Source: Gammaproteobacteria bacterium (GTDB taxonomy: Bacteria; Pseudomonadota; Gammaproteobacteria; Pseudomonadales; Pseudohongiellaceae). Taken from it: 13,198 nt of DNA. Positions 6,666-13,198 of this stretch are shown here, in pieces. The position numbers and the translations under genes are program-made. The notes below the pieces were generated by a model. That model made no database searches. It saw only the letters and a list, made by a program, of their open reading frames with translations, and had not been told where the DNA came from. The first letter of the stretch is position 1. Each line of letters starts with the position of its first letter. The DNA lies in NCBI GenBank assembly GCA_016762995.1, contig JAESUT010000068.1:12636-25833 (forward strand), given 5' to 3'.

Positions 6666-8116
6666 ATGCCGCCCAGAGAATGGAACTTCGTTTCATAGAA
6701 ATCTGCAATGCCTTCCTTACCACCCTCCGAGCCTATGCCTGATTGTTTCCAACCGCCGAACGGTGCTACCTCGGTAGAGAACACTCCAGAGTTCGAGCAG
6801 ACGATGCCGTACTCGAGGTCTTCCGATACTCGCATGACGCGGCCGATATCGCGCGTGAAGAAGTAGGCGGCAAGGCCGTAGTTTGTATCGTTCGCCTTCG
6901 CAACGACTTCGTTTTCGGTGGTGAAGGTTTGCACGGCTGCTATTGGGCCGAAGATTTCTTCATTCGCCAATCGCATAGTGTCACTTATATTGCTTAACAG
7001 TGTCGGTTGGTAAAAATTTTGGCCGAGCTCGTGACGTGCGCCACCGAGCAATACTTTCGCTCCTTTGTCTACTGCATCCGCCATTAGCATATCCATCTTA
7101 GCCACAGCCTGTGCGTTGATCAGAGGTCCGATCTCGGCACCTTCTTCGAATCCATCGGCAACCTTCAAGGCGGCGATTTTGTGCTGCAGCTTCTCGGTGA
7201 ACTCAGCTGCGACTGCCTCATGAACGAAGATGCGATTTGTGCACACACAGGTCTGACCGCAGTTACGAAATTTTGTTGCTACGCAATGAATGACTGCCTC
7301 GTCGATGTCGGCATCATCGAATACGATGAAAGGTGCGTTGCCGCCGAGTTCAAGAGAAATTTTCTTGACTGTAGAGGCGCACTGCGCCATTAGGATTTTG
7401 CCGACGGCCGTTGAGCCGGTAAAAGTAAACTTTCCAATCTTCTCGTGCTGCGTGAGCACTTCGCCAATGGCTTGGGAATCACTGCCTACAACAACATTTA
7501 GCACGCCGGCGGGTATGCCTGCACGTTGTGCGAGTTCACACAGGGCGAGTGCGGAAAGCGGAGTGCCTGCATCGGGTTTGATTACAACGGTACAGCCAGC
7601 GGCCATTGCCGGTGCCGCTTTTCGAGTAATCATTGCGTTGGGGAAATTCCAGGGAGTGATGCAGCCGACAACGCCTATCGGCTGTTTATAGACCTGCAGT
7701 CGCCGATCATTCGCCACGGTAGGAATAATATCGCCCATGACTCGCTTACACTCTTCGGCATAGAACTCGATAAAGCCAGCACCGTACTTTACCTCGCCTA
7801 TGGCCTCATTAAGAGGCTTGCCTTGCTCGGCCGTCATCAGCGCGCCTAGATCATCAGCGTTCTCTAGAATTAGTTCATACCATCTGCGCAAATACACGGC
7901 GCGTTCTTTCGCGGGAACTTTGCTCCAACTTTCAAAGGCAACGGCTGCAGCCTCTACTGCATCGCGGGCATCCATGGCATTGCCGTTTACTGTCTTCGCG
8001 ACTAGAGTGCCATTAGCCGGATTCAGCACCTCTATGTGTCCGGCGGAACCACCGACCCATTTTCCATTGACGAAGTTCTCAGTTTTAAACAGAGTTGGGT
8101 CTTTAAGTTTAATCAT
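6662..8116 (-). CDS. gabD: Succinate-semialdehyde dehydrogenase (NAD(P)+), GabD-like
   Basis: A 484-residue aldehyde dehydrogenase that aligns end to end with E. coli GabD (482 residues). It oxidises succinate semialdehyde to succinate in the GABA shunt; glutarate semialdehyde, from lysine breakdown, is a plausible alternative. The oxyanion Asn is N157 in TPWNFP, the general base E256 in LELGGN and the nucleophile C290 in GQTCVC. FTGST (232-236), NEEIFGP (385-391) and APFGGWKQSG (451-460) are also in place. The cofactor region is KPDAGTP (180-186). The residue three after K180 is Ala, without the Glu found there in many NAD-specific enzymes, so NADP use is possible but unproved. The start matches the GabD N-terminus; AAAGAG lies 11 bases ahead, a long spacing. 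No gabT is present. The stop overlaps that of the convergent upstream gene. Confidence 0.93.
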   Translation of the reverse strand: MIKLKDPTLFKTENFVNGKWVGGSAGHIEVLNPANGTLVAKTVNGNAMDARDAVEAAAVAFESWSKVPAKERAVYLRRWYELILENADDLGALMTAEQGKPLNEAIGEVKYGAGFIEFYAEECKRVMGDIIPTVANDRRLQVYKQPIGVVGCITPWNFPNAMITRKAAPAMAAGCTVVIKPDAGTPLSALALCELAQRAGIPAGVLNVVVGSDSQAIGEVLTQHEKIGKFTFTGSTAVGKILMAQCASTVKKISLELGGNAPFIVFDDADIDEAVIHCVATKFRNCGQTCVCTNRIFVHEAVAAEFTEKLQHKIAALKVADGFEEGAEIGPLINAQAVAKMDMLMADAVDKGAKVLLGGARHELGQNFYQPTLLSNISDTMRLANEEIFGPIAAVQTFTTENEVVAKANDTNYGLAAYFFTRDIGRVMRVSEDLEYGIVCSNSGVFSTEVAPFGGWKQSGIGSEGGKEGIADFYETKFHSLGGI

Positions 8117-8152
8117 GGTGATTGTTTCTCTTTGGAAAATGACTTGGAAGGT

Positions 8153-8445
8153 CTAGTCTAGAATTTGATCTAGGGAGTGAATGGGTTTGCCTATTTTGTT
8201 CGCAGTGTTGTAGTGCCCCATGGAGCAACGCAAGACGCCATCCTCAGTATTGAAGGAGGTAGATGCCGGTACAGTTATCTCATCGATATCCGCGCCAATG
8301 AACTCTTCCATCAGCTGATGGCCTAGATTCATTCGCTAGGCCGCATCGATCGCATCGGGATAAGGGCAGTCCGGCTGCAGCTGAGTCTCTGTCATGTAGG
8401 CGCTGATTCTTAGTGTAACCCACTCTTTGTGAGTCGCTAAGCTTC
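8153..8445 (-). pseudogene. Stop-interrupted remnant, possibly the C-terminus of a class V aminotransferase
   Basis: Between gabD and the antiporter gene, the minus strand has one frame that reads like protein but is broken. After an in-frame TGA near 8446 it runs THKEWVTLRISAYMTETQL..., then hits a TAG (about 8338-8340), continues MNLGHQLMEEFIGADIDEI... to DGVLRCSMGHYNT, and ends SLDQILD-TAG at 8153-8155, 36 bases before the gabD ATG. The DGVLRxSxxHYNT...I..LDxIL ending resembles the last strand and helix of class V (cysteine desulfurase-like) PLP enzymes. The PLP-lysine region is absent. The 59-codon ORF after the TAG has no ribosome site, so a short functional protein is unlikely. The family call is tentative; the gene-remnant call is firmer. 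Confidence 0.4.
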
Positions 8446-8564
8446 ACGTTTGGATTTTAGCCATGCGTGCGACAGTCGGGCGTTGTAGTTATTACTTTGC
8501 TATGCTGAATAGGGCAATAGCAAACGATCTTAAGGGGAAGGGCACAATCACATCTTTACTGCTC

Positions 8565-9515
8565 ATGTTGGGGCTTATACTGCTGCTTGCCGGCGGTGCC
8601 GCAATGGTGCGTGGCGCTTCAGGTTTGGCGGAGAGTTACGGCGTTCCACCTTTGGTGGTTGGACTTACGGTAGTCGCCTTTGGCACCAGTGCGCCGGAAT
8701 TGGTAGTGAATGTGCTGGGTGCGCTGGAAGGTCAGACGGAGCTTGCCTTCGGCAATATTACTGGCTCGAACCTTGCCAACCTAGGCCTAGTTCTCGGCAC
8801 GGCCGCTATCATTACCCCTATGTCACTGCAGGGAAAGATTATTCGCAGAGAGCTGCCTTTGTTATTGCTGGGTACGACCGTTCTCTTGTTCATGACACTC
8901 GATCCATTGCTGCGTAATGAGAATTCGTTCATTGACCGCTCTGATGGCTTGATTATGCTGTTGCTGTTTGGGATTTTTATCTACCTAGCGGTAACTGACT
9001 TTATACGTCAGGACCATGATTCTCTGGTCGCCACTATAGATGAGCTGGATATCGTTTCTCACGCGGAGAAGAGAGTCAATTGGTTGTTAGTAGTTGGCGG
9101 CGTTATTGGGCTCGCGATAGGGGGACAATTAACTATCGTTCACGGTTCAAATCTGGCGGAGTCTTTAGGTGTGCCGCCGGTAATAGTCGGTATGCTGGTG
9201 ATAGCAATAGGCACAAGCCTGCCAGAATTGATAACTTCAATATTTGCTGCAATGAAGGGACAGGCCGATCTCTGTGTAGGTAACGTGATCGGCTCAAACA
9301 TTTTCAATGGCCTATTCGTTCTGCCAATCAGTTCGCTGGTTCACCCGCTTAGGGTTCCCGAGGGCGGCGGACTCGATATTCTAGTTTCTCTAATTCTTGC
9401 TGTTTTTCTAATTCCCATATTTATATTTGGTAAAGGGGTGATGAATCGTCAGGTCGGGATGCTGTTTGTTGCTGCCTATATCGCCTATATGGCGTTTCGA
9501 GTGATTACTACCTAG
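8565..9515 (+). CDS. CaCA superfamily calcium/sodium antiporter (YrbG-like)
   Basis: An inner-membrane cation exchanger of 316 residues from this start (YrbG about 325). It contains two inverted alpha repeats. Alpha-1 has GTSAPE (40-45) and GNITGSN (63-69). Alpha-2 has GTSLPE (216-221) and GNVIGSN (239-245). The Glu of each GTSxPE is the Ca2+-binding residue in structurally characterised relatives. About ten hydrophobic helices are visible, with a polar loop near 147-171 between the halves. By family it exchanges Ca2+ for Na+ (or H+). The frame is open from an ATG at 8463 and also has an ATG at 8502, but those add 34 or 21 residues ahead of the first helix, which homologues lack; ATG 8565 matches the family start. 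None has a proper ribosome site. It is followed by uspE on the same strand after 154 bp. Confidence 0.9.
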   Translation: MLGLILLLAGGAAMVRGASGLAESYGVPPLVVGLTVVAFGTSAPELVVNVLGALEGQTELAFGNITGSNLANLGLVLGTAAIITPMSLQGKIIRRELPLLLLGTTVLLFMTLDPLLRNENSFIDRSDGLIMLLLFGIFIYLAVTDFIRQDHDSLVATIDELDIVSHAEKRVNWLLVVGGVIGLAIGGQLTIVHGSNLAESLGVPPVIVGMLVIAIGTSLPELITSIFAAMKGQADLCVGNVIGSNIFNGLFVLPISSLVHPLRVPEGGGLDILVSLILAVFLIPIFIFGKGVMNRQVGMLFVAAYIAYMAFRVITT

Positions 9516-9585
9516 TTGATTCATCCGCGTTTTTCTACAGACCTCCTAGGCTCCCTTACTTAAAGTAAACACGATTTCTCTTTCG

Positions 9586-9599
9586 TTGATCCTAGTCAA
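9586..9599 (+). promoter_or_regulatory. FNR/ANR-type binding site (TTGAT-CCTA-GTCAA)
   Basis: Nine of ten defined bases match the FNR/ANR consensus TTGAT-N4-ATCAA; the mismatch is G for A at the first base of the right half. With the -10 hexamer at 9622-9627 the predicted transcription start is 9634. That puts the centre of this site at -41.5, the standard class II position for FNR-family activators. No -35 hexamer overlaps it, as expected for such promoters. Expression of the downstream uspE gene is therefore predicted to rise when oxygen is low. Confidence 0.65.
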
Positions 9600-9621
9600 G
9601 CCGTCCTCTCGCAGCAGACTT

Positions 9622-9627
9622 TATACT
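9622..9627 (+). promoter_or_regulatory. -10 element TATACT of the uspE promoter
   Basis: TATACT matches five of six bases of the sigma-70 -10 consensus. The hexamer 17 bases upstream (AGCCGT) is not a -35 element, which fits an activator-dependent promoter with the FNR-type box replacing it. The predicted start at 9634 would give a leader of about 36 bases ending in the AGGAG ribosome site (9657-9661). Confidence 0.55.
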
Positions 9628-9669
9628 GGTGTAATTCAATGGATGGTAATTTTCAAAGGAGAAGTTCTA

Positions 9670-10494
9670 GTGTCAAAAATACACAAAATTTTCGCTGTTA
9701 TAGATCCAACGACGGATAAGCAGGCGGCATTAATTACTGCCGAATTGATCGCCAGTCAAGATTCCGCAGTAGCCTTGCATGTATACGAGGCCATATTTGC
9801 AACGACCGACAATATCGATATCGATGCGTTGCAGCGAGTCGAGCTGTCGCGGCATCGTGCATGGGTTGAGTCTCTGGTTGCGCCGATTCGAATTGCAGGA
9901 AATGAGGTTACCGTAGAAGTCGAATGGACCAAGGAATGGCGTGATGCAATTGCACCTGCCGCTGAACGCGCCGGTGCGGATTTGATTGTGAAAGCGGCGA
10001 GTTCTCACACTGGGGCGGGGCGAAGATTACTCAAGACATCAGACTGGACGCTGTTGCGTAATTCGCACTGTCCAGTCTATCTGGTTAAGAACGAGAGCAT
10101 TGAGGCCGGAGCAAAAGTTCTTGTGGCGCTGGATATGCGACGCGATGATGACCTGCACAATAGACTGAACGAACAAGTGTTGTCATACGGCCGCGCCTTA
10201 GTGGCGAACATCCCAGGCGCTAGCCTGCATGCTGTGACTGCTTACCCGAATTCCGATAATTTCGTTTACCCTAGCGATCTCGCAGAAAAAGCGGGAATCG
10301 AAATTAACTGTGCGCATGCTATCGAAGGTTCTCCGGAATCAGTCATTGCGGAAGTAGCGCAGCAAACAGCTGCCAACATCGTCATCATTGGCACGGCGGC
10401 AAGAGAAGGAATCAAGGCCGCAGTAATTGGCAATACTGTGGAGAAAATTCTCGATGCAGTTGACTCAAATATTCTGACGGTCAACGCGGGATAG
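9670..10494 (+). CDS. uspE: Tandem universal stress protein, UspE-like
   Basis: A 274-residue cytosolic protein with two Usp domains, about 1-140 and 145-272. Domain 1 contains DLIVKAASSH and DWTLLRNSHCPVYLVK, close to the UspE signature DWHLLRKCPSPV. Domain 2 ends NIVIIGTAAREGIKAAVIGNTVEKI, parallel to UspE VVVGTVGRTGIPAAFIGNTAE. In the G-x2-G-x9-G nucleotide motif of domain 2 the second Gly is Ala. UspE-type proteins act in stress survival, motility and aggregation without a known catalytic reaction. The start is GTG at 9670: AGGAG at 9657-9661 is 8 bases ahead and the mature N-terminus SKIHKIFAVID then fits. The frame is open 28 codons further upstream, but that stretch covers the promoter and FNR-type box. 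A strong hairpin follows the stop. Confidence 0.9.
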   Translation: MSKIHKIFAVIDPTTDKQAALITAELIASQDSAVALHVYEAIFATTDNIDIDALQRVELSRHRAWVESLVAPIRIAGNEVTVEVEWTKEWRDAIAPAAERAGADLIVKAASSHTGAGRRLLKTSDWTLLRNSHCPVYLVKNESIEAGAKVLVALDMRRDDDLHNRLNEQVLSYGRALVANIPGASLHAVTAYPNSDNFVYPSDLAEKAGIEINCAHAIEGSPESVIAEVAQQTAANIVIIGTAAREGIKAAVIGNTVEKILDAVDSNILTVNAG

Positions 10495-10499
10495 AAGGC

Positions 10500-10538
10500 T
10501 GCGGTTAGAGGAGCTAATTCAAGTCTCCTCTAACCGCA
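10500..10538. terminator. Perfect 14-bp inverted repeat between convergent uspE and hydrolase genes
   Basis: TGCGGTTAGAGGAG (10500-10513) is followed, after an 11-base loop, by its exact reverse complement (10525-10538). It begins 6 bases after the uspE stop and lies about 55 bases past the stop of the convergent hydrolase gene, so it can serve transcripts from both sides. Neither strand has a following T run, so it is not a textbook intrinsic terminator. It may instead act as an RNA 3'-end stabiliser, a Rho-assisted stop or a transcription-collision barrier. Confidence 0.65.
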
Positions 10539-10592
10539 TGTCTGTTGAAAGCAATTCAACGAGCGAATGTGTCTTGATCTTAAGCTTTCGAA

Positions 10593-11945
10593 TCAAATAC
10601 CGTTTGGCTGCATGATCGCCTGATACAGCAAGCGCCGAGAGCGGCTTCGAACATCGGGTGTTAGTGGGCCTGCAACCTGAATCATACCAACGAAGACAAT
10701 ATCCTCGACAGGATCGATCCAGAACCAAGTGCCGGCAGCGCCACCCCAGTAGTATTCACCCTTGGAATAACTCTCCGCCTCGACCGGATCTAAAATTACC
10801 GCGAAGTCCAAACCGAATGCTGTGCCTTGTTGGTCTAGATTGGATTCTGCCATGTCTTTTGGTGTCTGATCACGATGCATCAGATCGACCGTAAGAGGTG
10901 CGAGTATGCGTGCGCCATCTAGCTGGCCGCCATTGAGTAGCATCTGACTGAAGCGCATATAATCGGCGGCAGTTGAGACGAGTCCTCCGCCTCCCGATTC
11001 GAAGGCAGGAGGGGTTGTGAAGTCAACGCCAGGAAACATTTCGTTCGGAGTCAATGCGCCTGCTTCATCATAGACATACATCTGTGCAAAACGGGCTAGT
11101 TTTTCTTCTGGGACATAGAAGGCAGTGTCTTGCATGTTCAGTGGTGCGAAAATTCTCTGCTCTAAGAATTCTCCAAATTTTTGGCCCGAAAGCACTTCCA
11201 CCAAATAGCCCTGTACGTCTACGGATACCGAATACTCCCATTGCGATCCTGGTTGACTCTTCAATGGAATTTGTCCGAGCTTTCTTACGAAGTCTTTGCC
11301 AGTTTCATTTGGCTCGAGAATGCCAGCTGCTACCGCTGCACCTATGCCGGATTCTAAGTAGGCAGTATCAACGGGAGATTGAGAAAAGACGCCATAGCTT
11401 AGGCCACCCGTATGGCTCATCAATTCGCGGATGGTCATCTTGTGATTGGTGTTTTCAGTGACCATGCTGCCATCGGCATTGGTTCCGGTATAGACCTGCA
11501 AATCTTTCATCTCAGGAATGTACATCTCGAGCGGATCAGAAAGTTTAAACTTGCCTTCCTCATAGAGGGTCATTAATGCGACACCTGTAATAGGCTTTGA
11601 CATCGAATAGATGCGAAAGAGCGCGTCATTCGTCATCAAGGCCCCAGACTCTAAGTCGCGGTAACCTACGGATTCAAAGTGCATTACTTTGTTGTTGCGC
11701 GAAGCGATCGTAACGGCTCCTGCTAGCAGGCCTTCGTCCACGAGGCTTTGCATGGCGGCCGTTACACGATCCAAACGCTCCGAATCCATGCCCACTGCCT
11801 CGGGCGAAACCCTAGCCAGAGCCGATCCCGTGCCAATTGAAATGCTGCCGTTGATTGTCGTGGTACAGGCAATCAGAGTGCTCAGCACTACAAATAACAA
11901 TGTGTGCTTCAAGGTTTTCGAGCAAAGGTGTGCGCAGTTTGTCAT
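10593..11945 (-). CDS. Serine hydrolase lipoprotein, beta-lactamase/class C fold (family VIII esterase-like)
   Basis: A 450-residue lipoprotein. The signal sequence ends in the lipobox LIAC with lipidated C27, so the protein is anchored to a membrane on the periplasmic side. The hydrolase domain spans about 45-445. The nucleophile motif SMSK gives S114 and K117. The second motif is WEYSVSVDVQGYLVEVLSG, with Y238 as probable base (YSV where penicillin-binding proteins have YxN). The third motif region is WGGAAGTWFWIDP (400-412). These variants are usual in EstB-type esterases and related serine hydrolases rather than in true beta-lactamases, so an esterase or peptidase-like role is more likely than antibiotic resistance. 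The start at 11945 is chosen because AAGGA lies 7 bases ahead (plus 11953-11957) and the lipoprotein signal then starts properly; the frame is open 23 codons further upstream. Confidence 0.9.
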   Translation of the reverse strand: MTNCAHLCSKTLKHTLLFVVLSTLIACTTTINGSISIGTGSALARVSPEAVGMDSERLDRVTAAMQSLVDEGLLAGAVTIASRNNKVMHFESVGYRDLESGALMTNDALFRIYSMSKPITGVALMTLYEEGKFKLSDPLEMYIPEMKDLQVYTGTNADGSMVTENTNHKMTIRELMSHTGGLSYGVFSQSPVDTAYLESGIGAAVAAGILEPNETGKDFVRKLGQIPLKSQPGSQWEYSVSVDVQGYLVEVLSGQKFGEFLEQRIFAPLNMQDTAFYVPEEKLARFAQMYVYDEAGALTPNEMFPGVDFTTPPAFESGGGGLVSTAADYMRFSQMLLNGGQLDGARILAPLTVDLMHRDQTPKDMAESNLDQQGTAFGLDFAVILDPVEAESYSKGEYYWGGAAGTWFWIDPVEDIVFVGMIQVAGPLTPDVRSRSRRLLYQAIMQPNGI

Positions 11946-12098
11946 AGGTGTTTCCTTTTTTTGTGCAATTACATACAGGGGCAGAGTACTTTGAATCGGT
12001 AGATCAAACAACATGGCGATGCGCCGTATTAGTGGGCTTGAGGGTGTAGAGTTACTAGAAATTCCTATTTCAATTCTGTTCTAAATTTATGGCTCATC

Positions 12099-12104
12099 TA
12101 TAAT
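12099..12104 (+). promoter_or_regulatory. Consensus -10 hexamer upstream of the GST gene
   Basis: A perfect TATAAT lies 31 bases before the ATG at 12136, predicting a transcription start near 12111 and a leader of about 25 bases. The -35 region is poor (CTGTTC at 17-bp spacing). A palindrome, GAAAT-TCCT-ATTTC, occupies 12058-12071, centred near -46, and could be a regulator site. Confidence 0.45.
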
Positions 12105-12135
12105 GGCTAAAATTCCACAATGAGTGCCAATTAAT

Positions 12136-12744
12136 ATGCGTCTCTATCACTGTACAAACTCGCGTTCCTTGCGGCCGCTTTGGGCACTCGAAGAGCTGGG
12201 CCTAGACTTCGAGCTAGTCACAATGGCGTTTCCGCCTCGATTCGAACATGAAGGTTATTTGGACATCAATCCATTGGGCACGGTACCAAGTTTCAAGGAT
12301 GCAGAGCTAACTCTCACAGAATCTACCGCCATCTGTCACTACCTTGTAACTAAGTATGGCCCGACGCCGCTGGCAGTGCGCCCAGATGAGAAAGAATATG
12401 GCGAGTACCTAAATTGGTTATACCGAAGTGATGCGACGTTGACGTTCCCGCAGACTCTTGTGCTGCGTTATACACACTTAGAGCCGGCTCACAGAAGAGT
12501 GCCGCAGGTAGTGGAGGACTATACAAAGTGGTATTTCTCTCGACTACGCAGCGTCGAATCTGCACTCGAGGGCAAGGAATTTCTCTGCGCCGATAGATTT
12601 ACCATCGCAGATATTGCTGTTGGCTATGCGCTTTTTATGGGGGTTTCACTTGGCTTAAGTGAGCACTACAAACCCAATTGTCAGCGTTATTTGGCAAGCC
12701 TTATGGAGCGGGATGGTTTCAAGAAGGCGATGGCGCACGAATAG
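12136..12744 (+). CDS. Glutathione S-transferase family protein
   Basis: A complete 202-residue cytosolic GST. The thioredoxin-fold domain covers 1-75: strand MRLYHC, helix SRSLRPLWALEELGLDFEL, the cis-Pro loop GTVPSF with P51, and the glutathione-binding ES pair at 62-63 in LTESTAICHYL. The helical domain covers about 85-200 and contains FTIADIAVGYAL with N-cap D159. The catalytic Ser/Cys is not certain; candidates are the polar residues of CTNSRS (6-11). Class and substrate are unassigned; reduction or conjugation with glutathione is inferred from the family. The ATG at 12136 is preferred over an in-frame GTG at 12124 because MRLYHC is the normal start of the first strand. There is no strong ribosome site. 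It converges on the DUF748-like gene with 25 bases between stops. Confidence 0.92.
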   Translation: MRLYHCTNSRSLRPLWALEELGLDFELVTMAFPPRFEHEGYLDINPLGTVPSFKDAELTLTESTAICHYLVTKYGPTPLAVRPDEKEYGEYLNWLYRSDATLTFPQTLVLRYTHLEPAHRRVPQVVEDYTKWYFSRLRSVESALEGKEFLCADRFTIADIAVGYALFMGVSLGLSEHYKPNCQRYLASLMERDGFKKAMAHE

Positions 12745-12769
12745 GCGGCCTCGTGTTGCACACACTTGC

Positions 12770-13198
12770 CTATTGAGTGGTCAGCCCGAAAGGTAGCTTC
12801 AACCAACCTGCCTCGTCTTCATCGCTAACTGTCGGCTCGATTTCTATGAGTCGATCGGCAGAGATGCCGCCGCTGATGCTAAGAAACTCGATTACAGCAT
12901 CTCGTCGCGCAGATCCAAGCGTGGCTAATTCGCTTTCACTGATATCTTCGGCAGCGATGAGTCTGTCGCGCAAGTTGGCAATATAGGCGAGGGTGTCGAG
13001 CTGTCCCGGTGCTGCTAGCTGACCCTCTGTTGCGAGGCTATCGTCTGCTACCTCTGGAGTTGGCGTGTTCATGAGGCGAATTTCAGCCAAGCTTGCTTGC
13101 AATGTGCTCTGCCGGTACAGGGCTTCGAGTGCCGTTAATCGTCTGGTTGTTAGTGATTCTTCGCTCTCGGCTTGGGTCTCAAGTTGCGCGTCAATGTT
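12770..13198 (-). CDS. DUF748-like large protein, C-terminal part (5' end outside window)
   Basis: The minus-strand frame ends at a TAG (plus 12770-12772) and stays open to the window edge, so this is the last 142 residues of a longer protein. The end has the pattern of DUF748/AsmA-related envelope proteins: LRDRLIAAEDISESELATLGSARRDAVIEFL, then GGISADRLIEIEP and a short final strand WLKLPFGL. It recalls the OmpA-like layout of a helix with RRDAV followed by G-I-x-A-x-R. The preceding stretch (QLETQAESEESLTTRRLTAL) is rich in Glu and Gln and probably helical. DUF748 proteins are typically over 900 residues, membrane-anchored and periplasmic; that cannot be checked here. No start codon should be assigned within the window. 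Confidence 0.6.
   Translation of the reverse strand, partial: NIDAQLETQAESEESLTTRRLTALEALYRQSTLQASLAEIRLMNTPTPEVADDSLATEGQLAAPGQLDTLAYIANLRDRLIAAEDISESELATLGSARRDAVIEFLSISGGISADRLIEIEPTVSDEDEAGWLKLPFGLTTQ

Noticed and set aside
7290..7691. 133-codon plus-strand ORF opposite gabD
   Set aside because: It is antisense to a well-supported dehydrogenase, with no domain, ribosome site or promoter. Other plus-strand ORFs opposite gabD (7526-7849, 7800-8156) fail for the same reasons.
9586..9669. 28-codon N-terminal extension of the universal stress protein
   Set aside because: It would translate through the FNR-type box and -10 element, and lacks a ribosome site; AGGAG and GTG at 9670 are a better start.
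11054..11461. 135-codon plus-strand ORF opposite the serine hydrolase
   Set aside because: Composition is shadow-like (Arg/Leu/His rich) and the opposite strand encodes conserved hydrolase motifs.
10593..11945. Reading the serine hydrolase as an antibiotic-resistance beta-lactamase
   Set aside because: Its YSV second motif and GGAAGTWFW third-motif region are those of EstB-like esterases and related hydrolases; there is no resistance context.
11990..12008. TTTGAATC-GGTA-GATCAAA as an FNR-type site before the hydrolase
   Set aside because: The half-sites do not have the TTGAT-N4-ATCAA spacing and one arm carries an extra base; no matching -10 was found.
11946..12014. 23-codon N-terminal extension of the serine hydrolase
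   Set aside because: It would bury the lipoprotein signal sequence inside the protein, and the ribosome site points to the ATG at 11945.

Overview
The window most likely comes from a free-living, Gram-negative gammaproteobacterium with mid-range GC content, possibly aquatic. This is inferred from close matches to the gammaproteobacterial families YaeQ, YbcJ, YehS (DUF1456) and UspE, and from a lipoprotein and Sec-exported proteins. It reads as ordinary chromosome. I see no tRNA, rRNA, insertion sequence, CRISPR array, phage gene or attachment site.

Layout. 1-234 is the tail of a glutathione S-transferase (GST). It converges on a secreted M28 metallopeptidase of the glutamate carboxypeptidase II type (289-2541, minus). 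A 257-bp divergent intergenic region follows; ten tandem 11-bp units end 12 bases before a three-gene plus-strand operon: yaeQ, an S4-domain RNA-binding protein with a lysine-rich tail, and yehS. Next is a secreted protein (4416-6665) whose centre looks like an M72/reprolysin-type metallopeptidase with every zinc ligand replaced. Its stop codon overlaps the stop of a convergent semialdehyde dehydrogenase, gabD (6662-8116). Upstream of gabD is a stop-interrupted remnant that may be the end of a class V aminotransferase. Then come a CaCA-type Ca2+/Na+ antiporter and a UspE-like tandem universal stress protein. A 14-bp hairpin separates these from a convergent beta-lactamase-fold lipoprotein (10593-11945). 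The window closes with a second GST and the C-terminal part of a large DUF748-like protein running off the right edge.

How the genes fit together. Only yaeQ, the S4 gene and yehS form a clear operon; in E. coli these three are scattered, so their clustering suggests a shared, perhaps RNA-related, role. The rest is a mix of exported hydrolases, detoxification or catabolic enzymes (two GSTs, gabD), ion homeostasis and stress response.

The best leads are the catalytically dead M72-like exported protein, the helically phased 11-bp array before yaeQ, and an FNR/ANR-type box placed exactly at -41.5 from the predicted start of uspE transcription. Nothing here is clearly a new multi-gene system.
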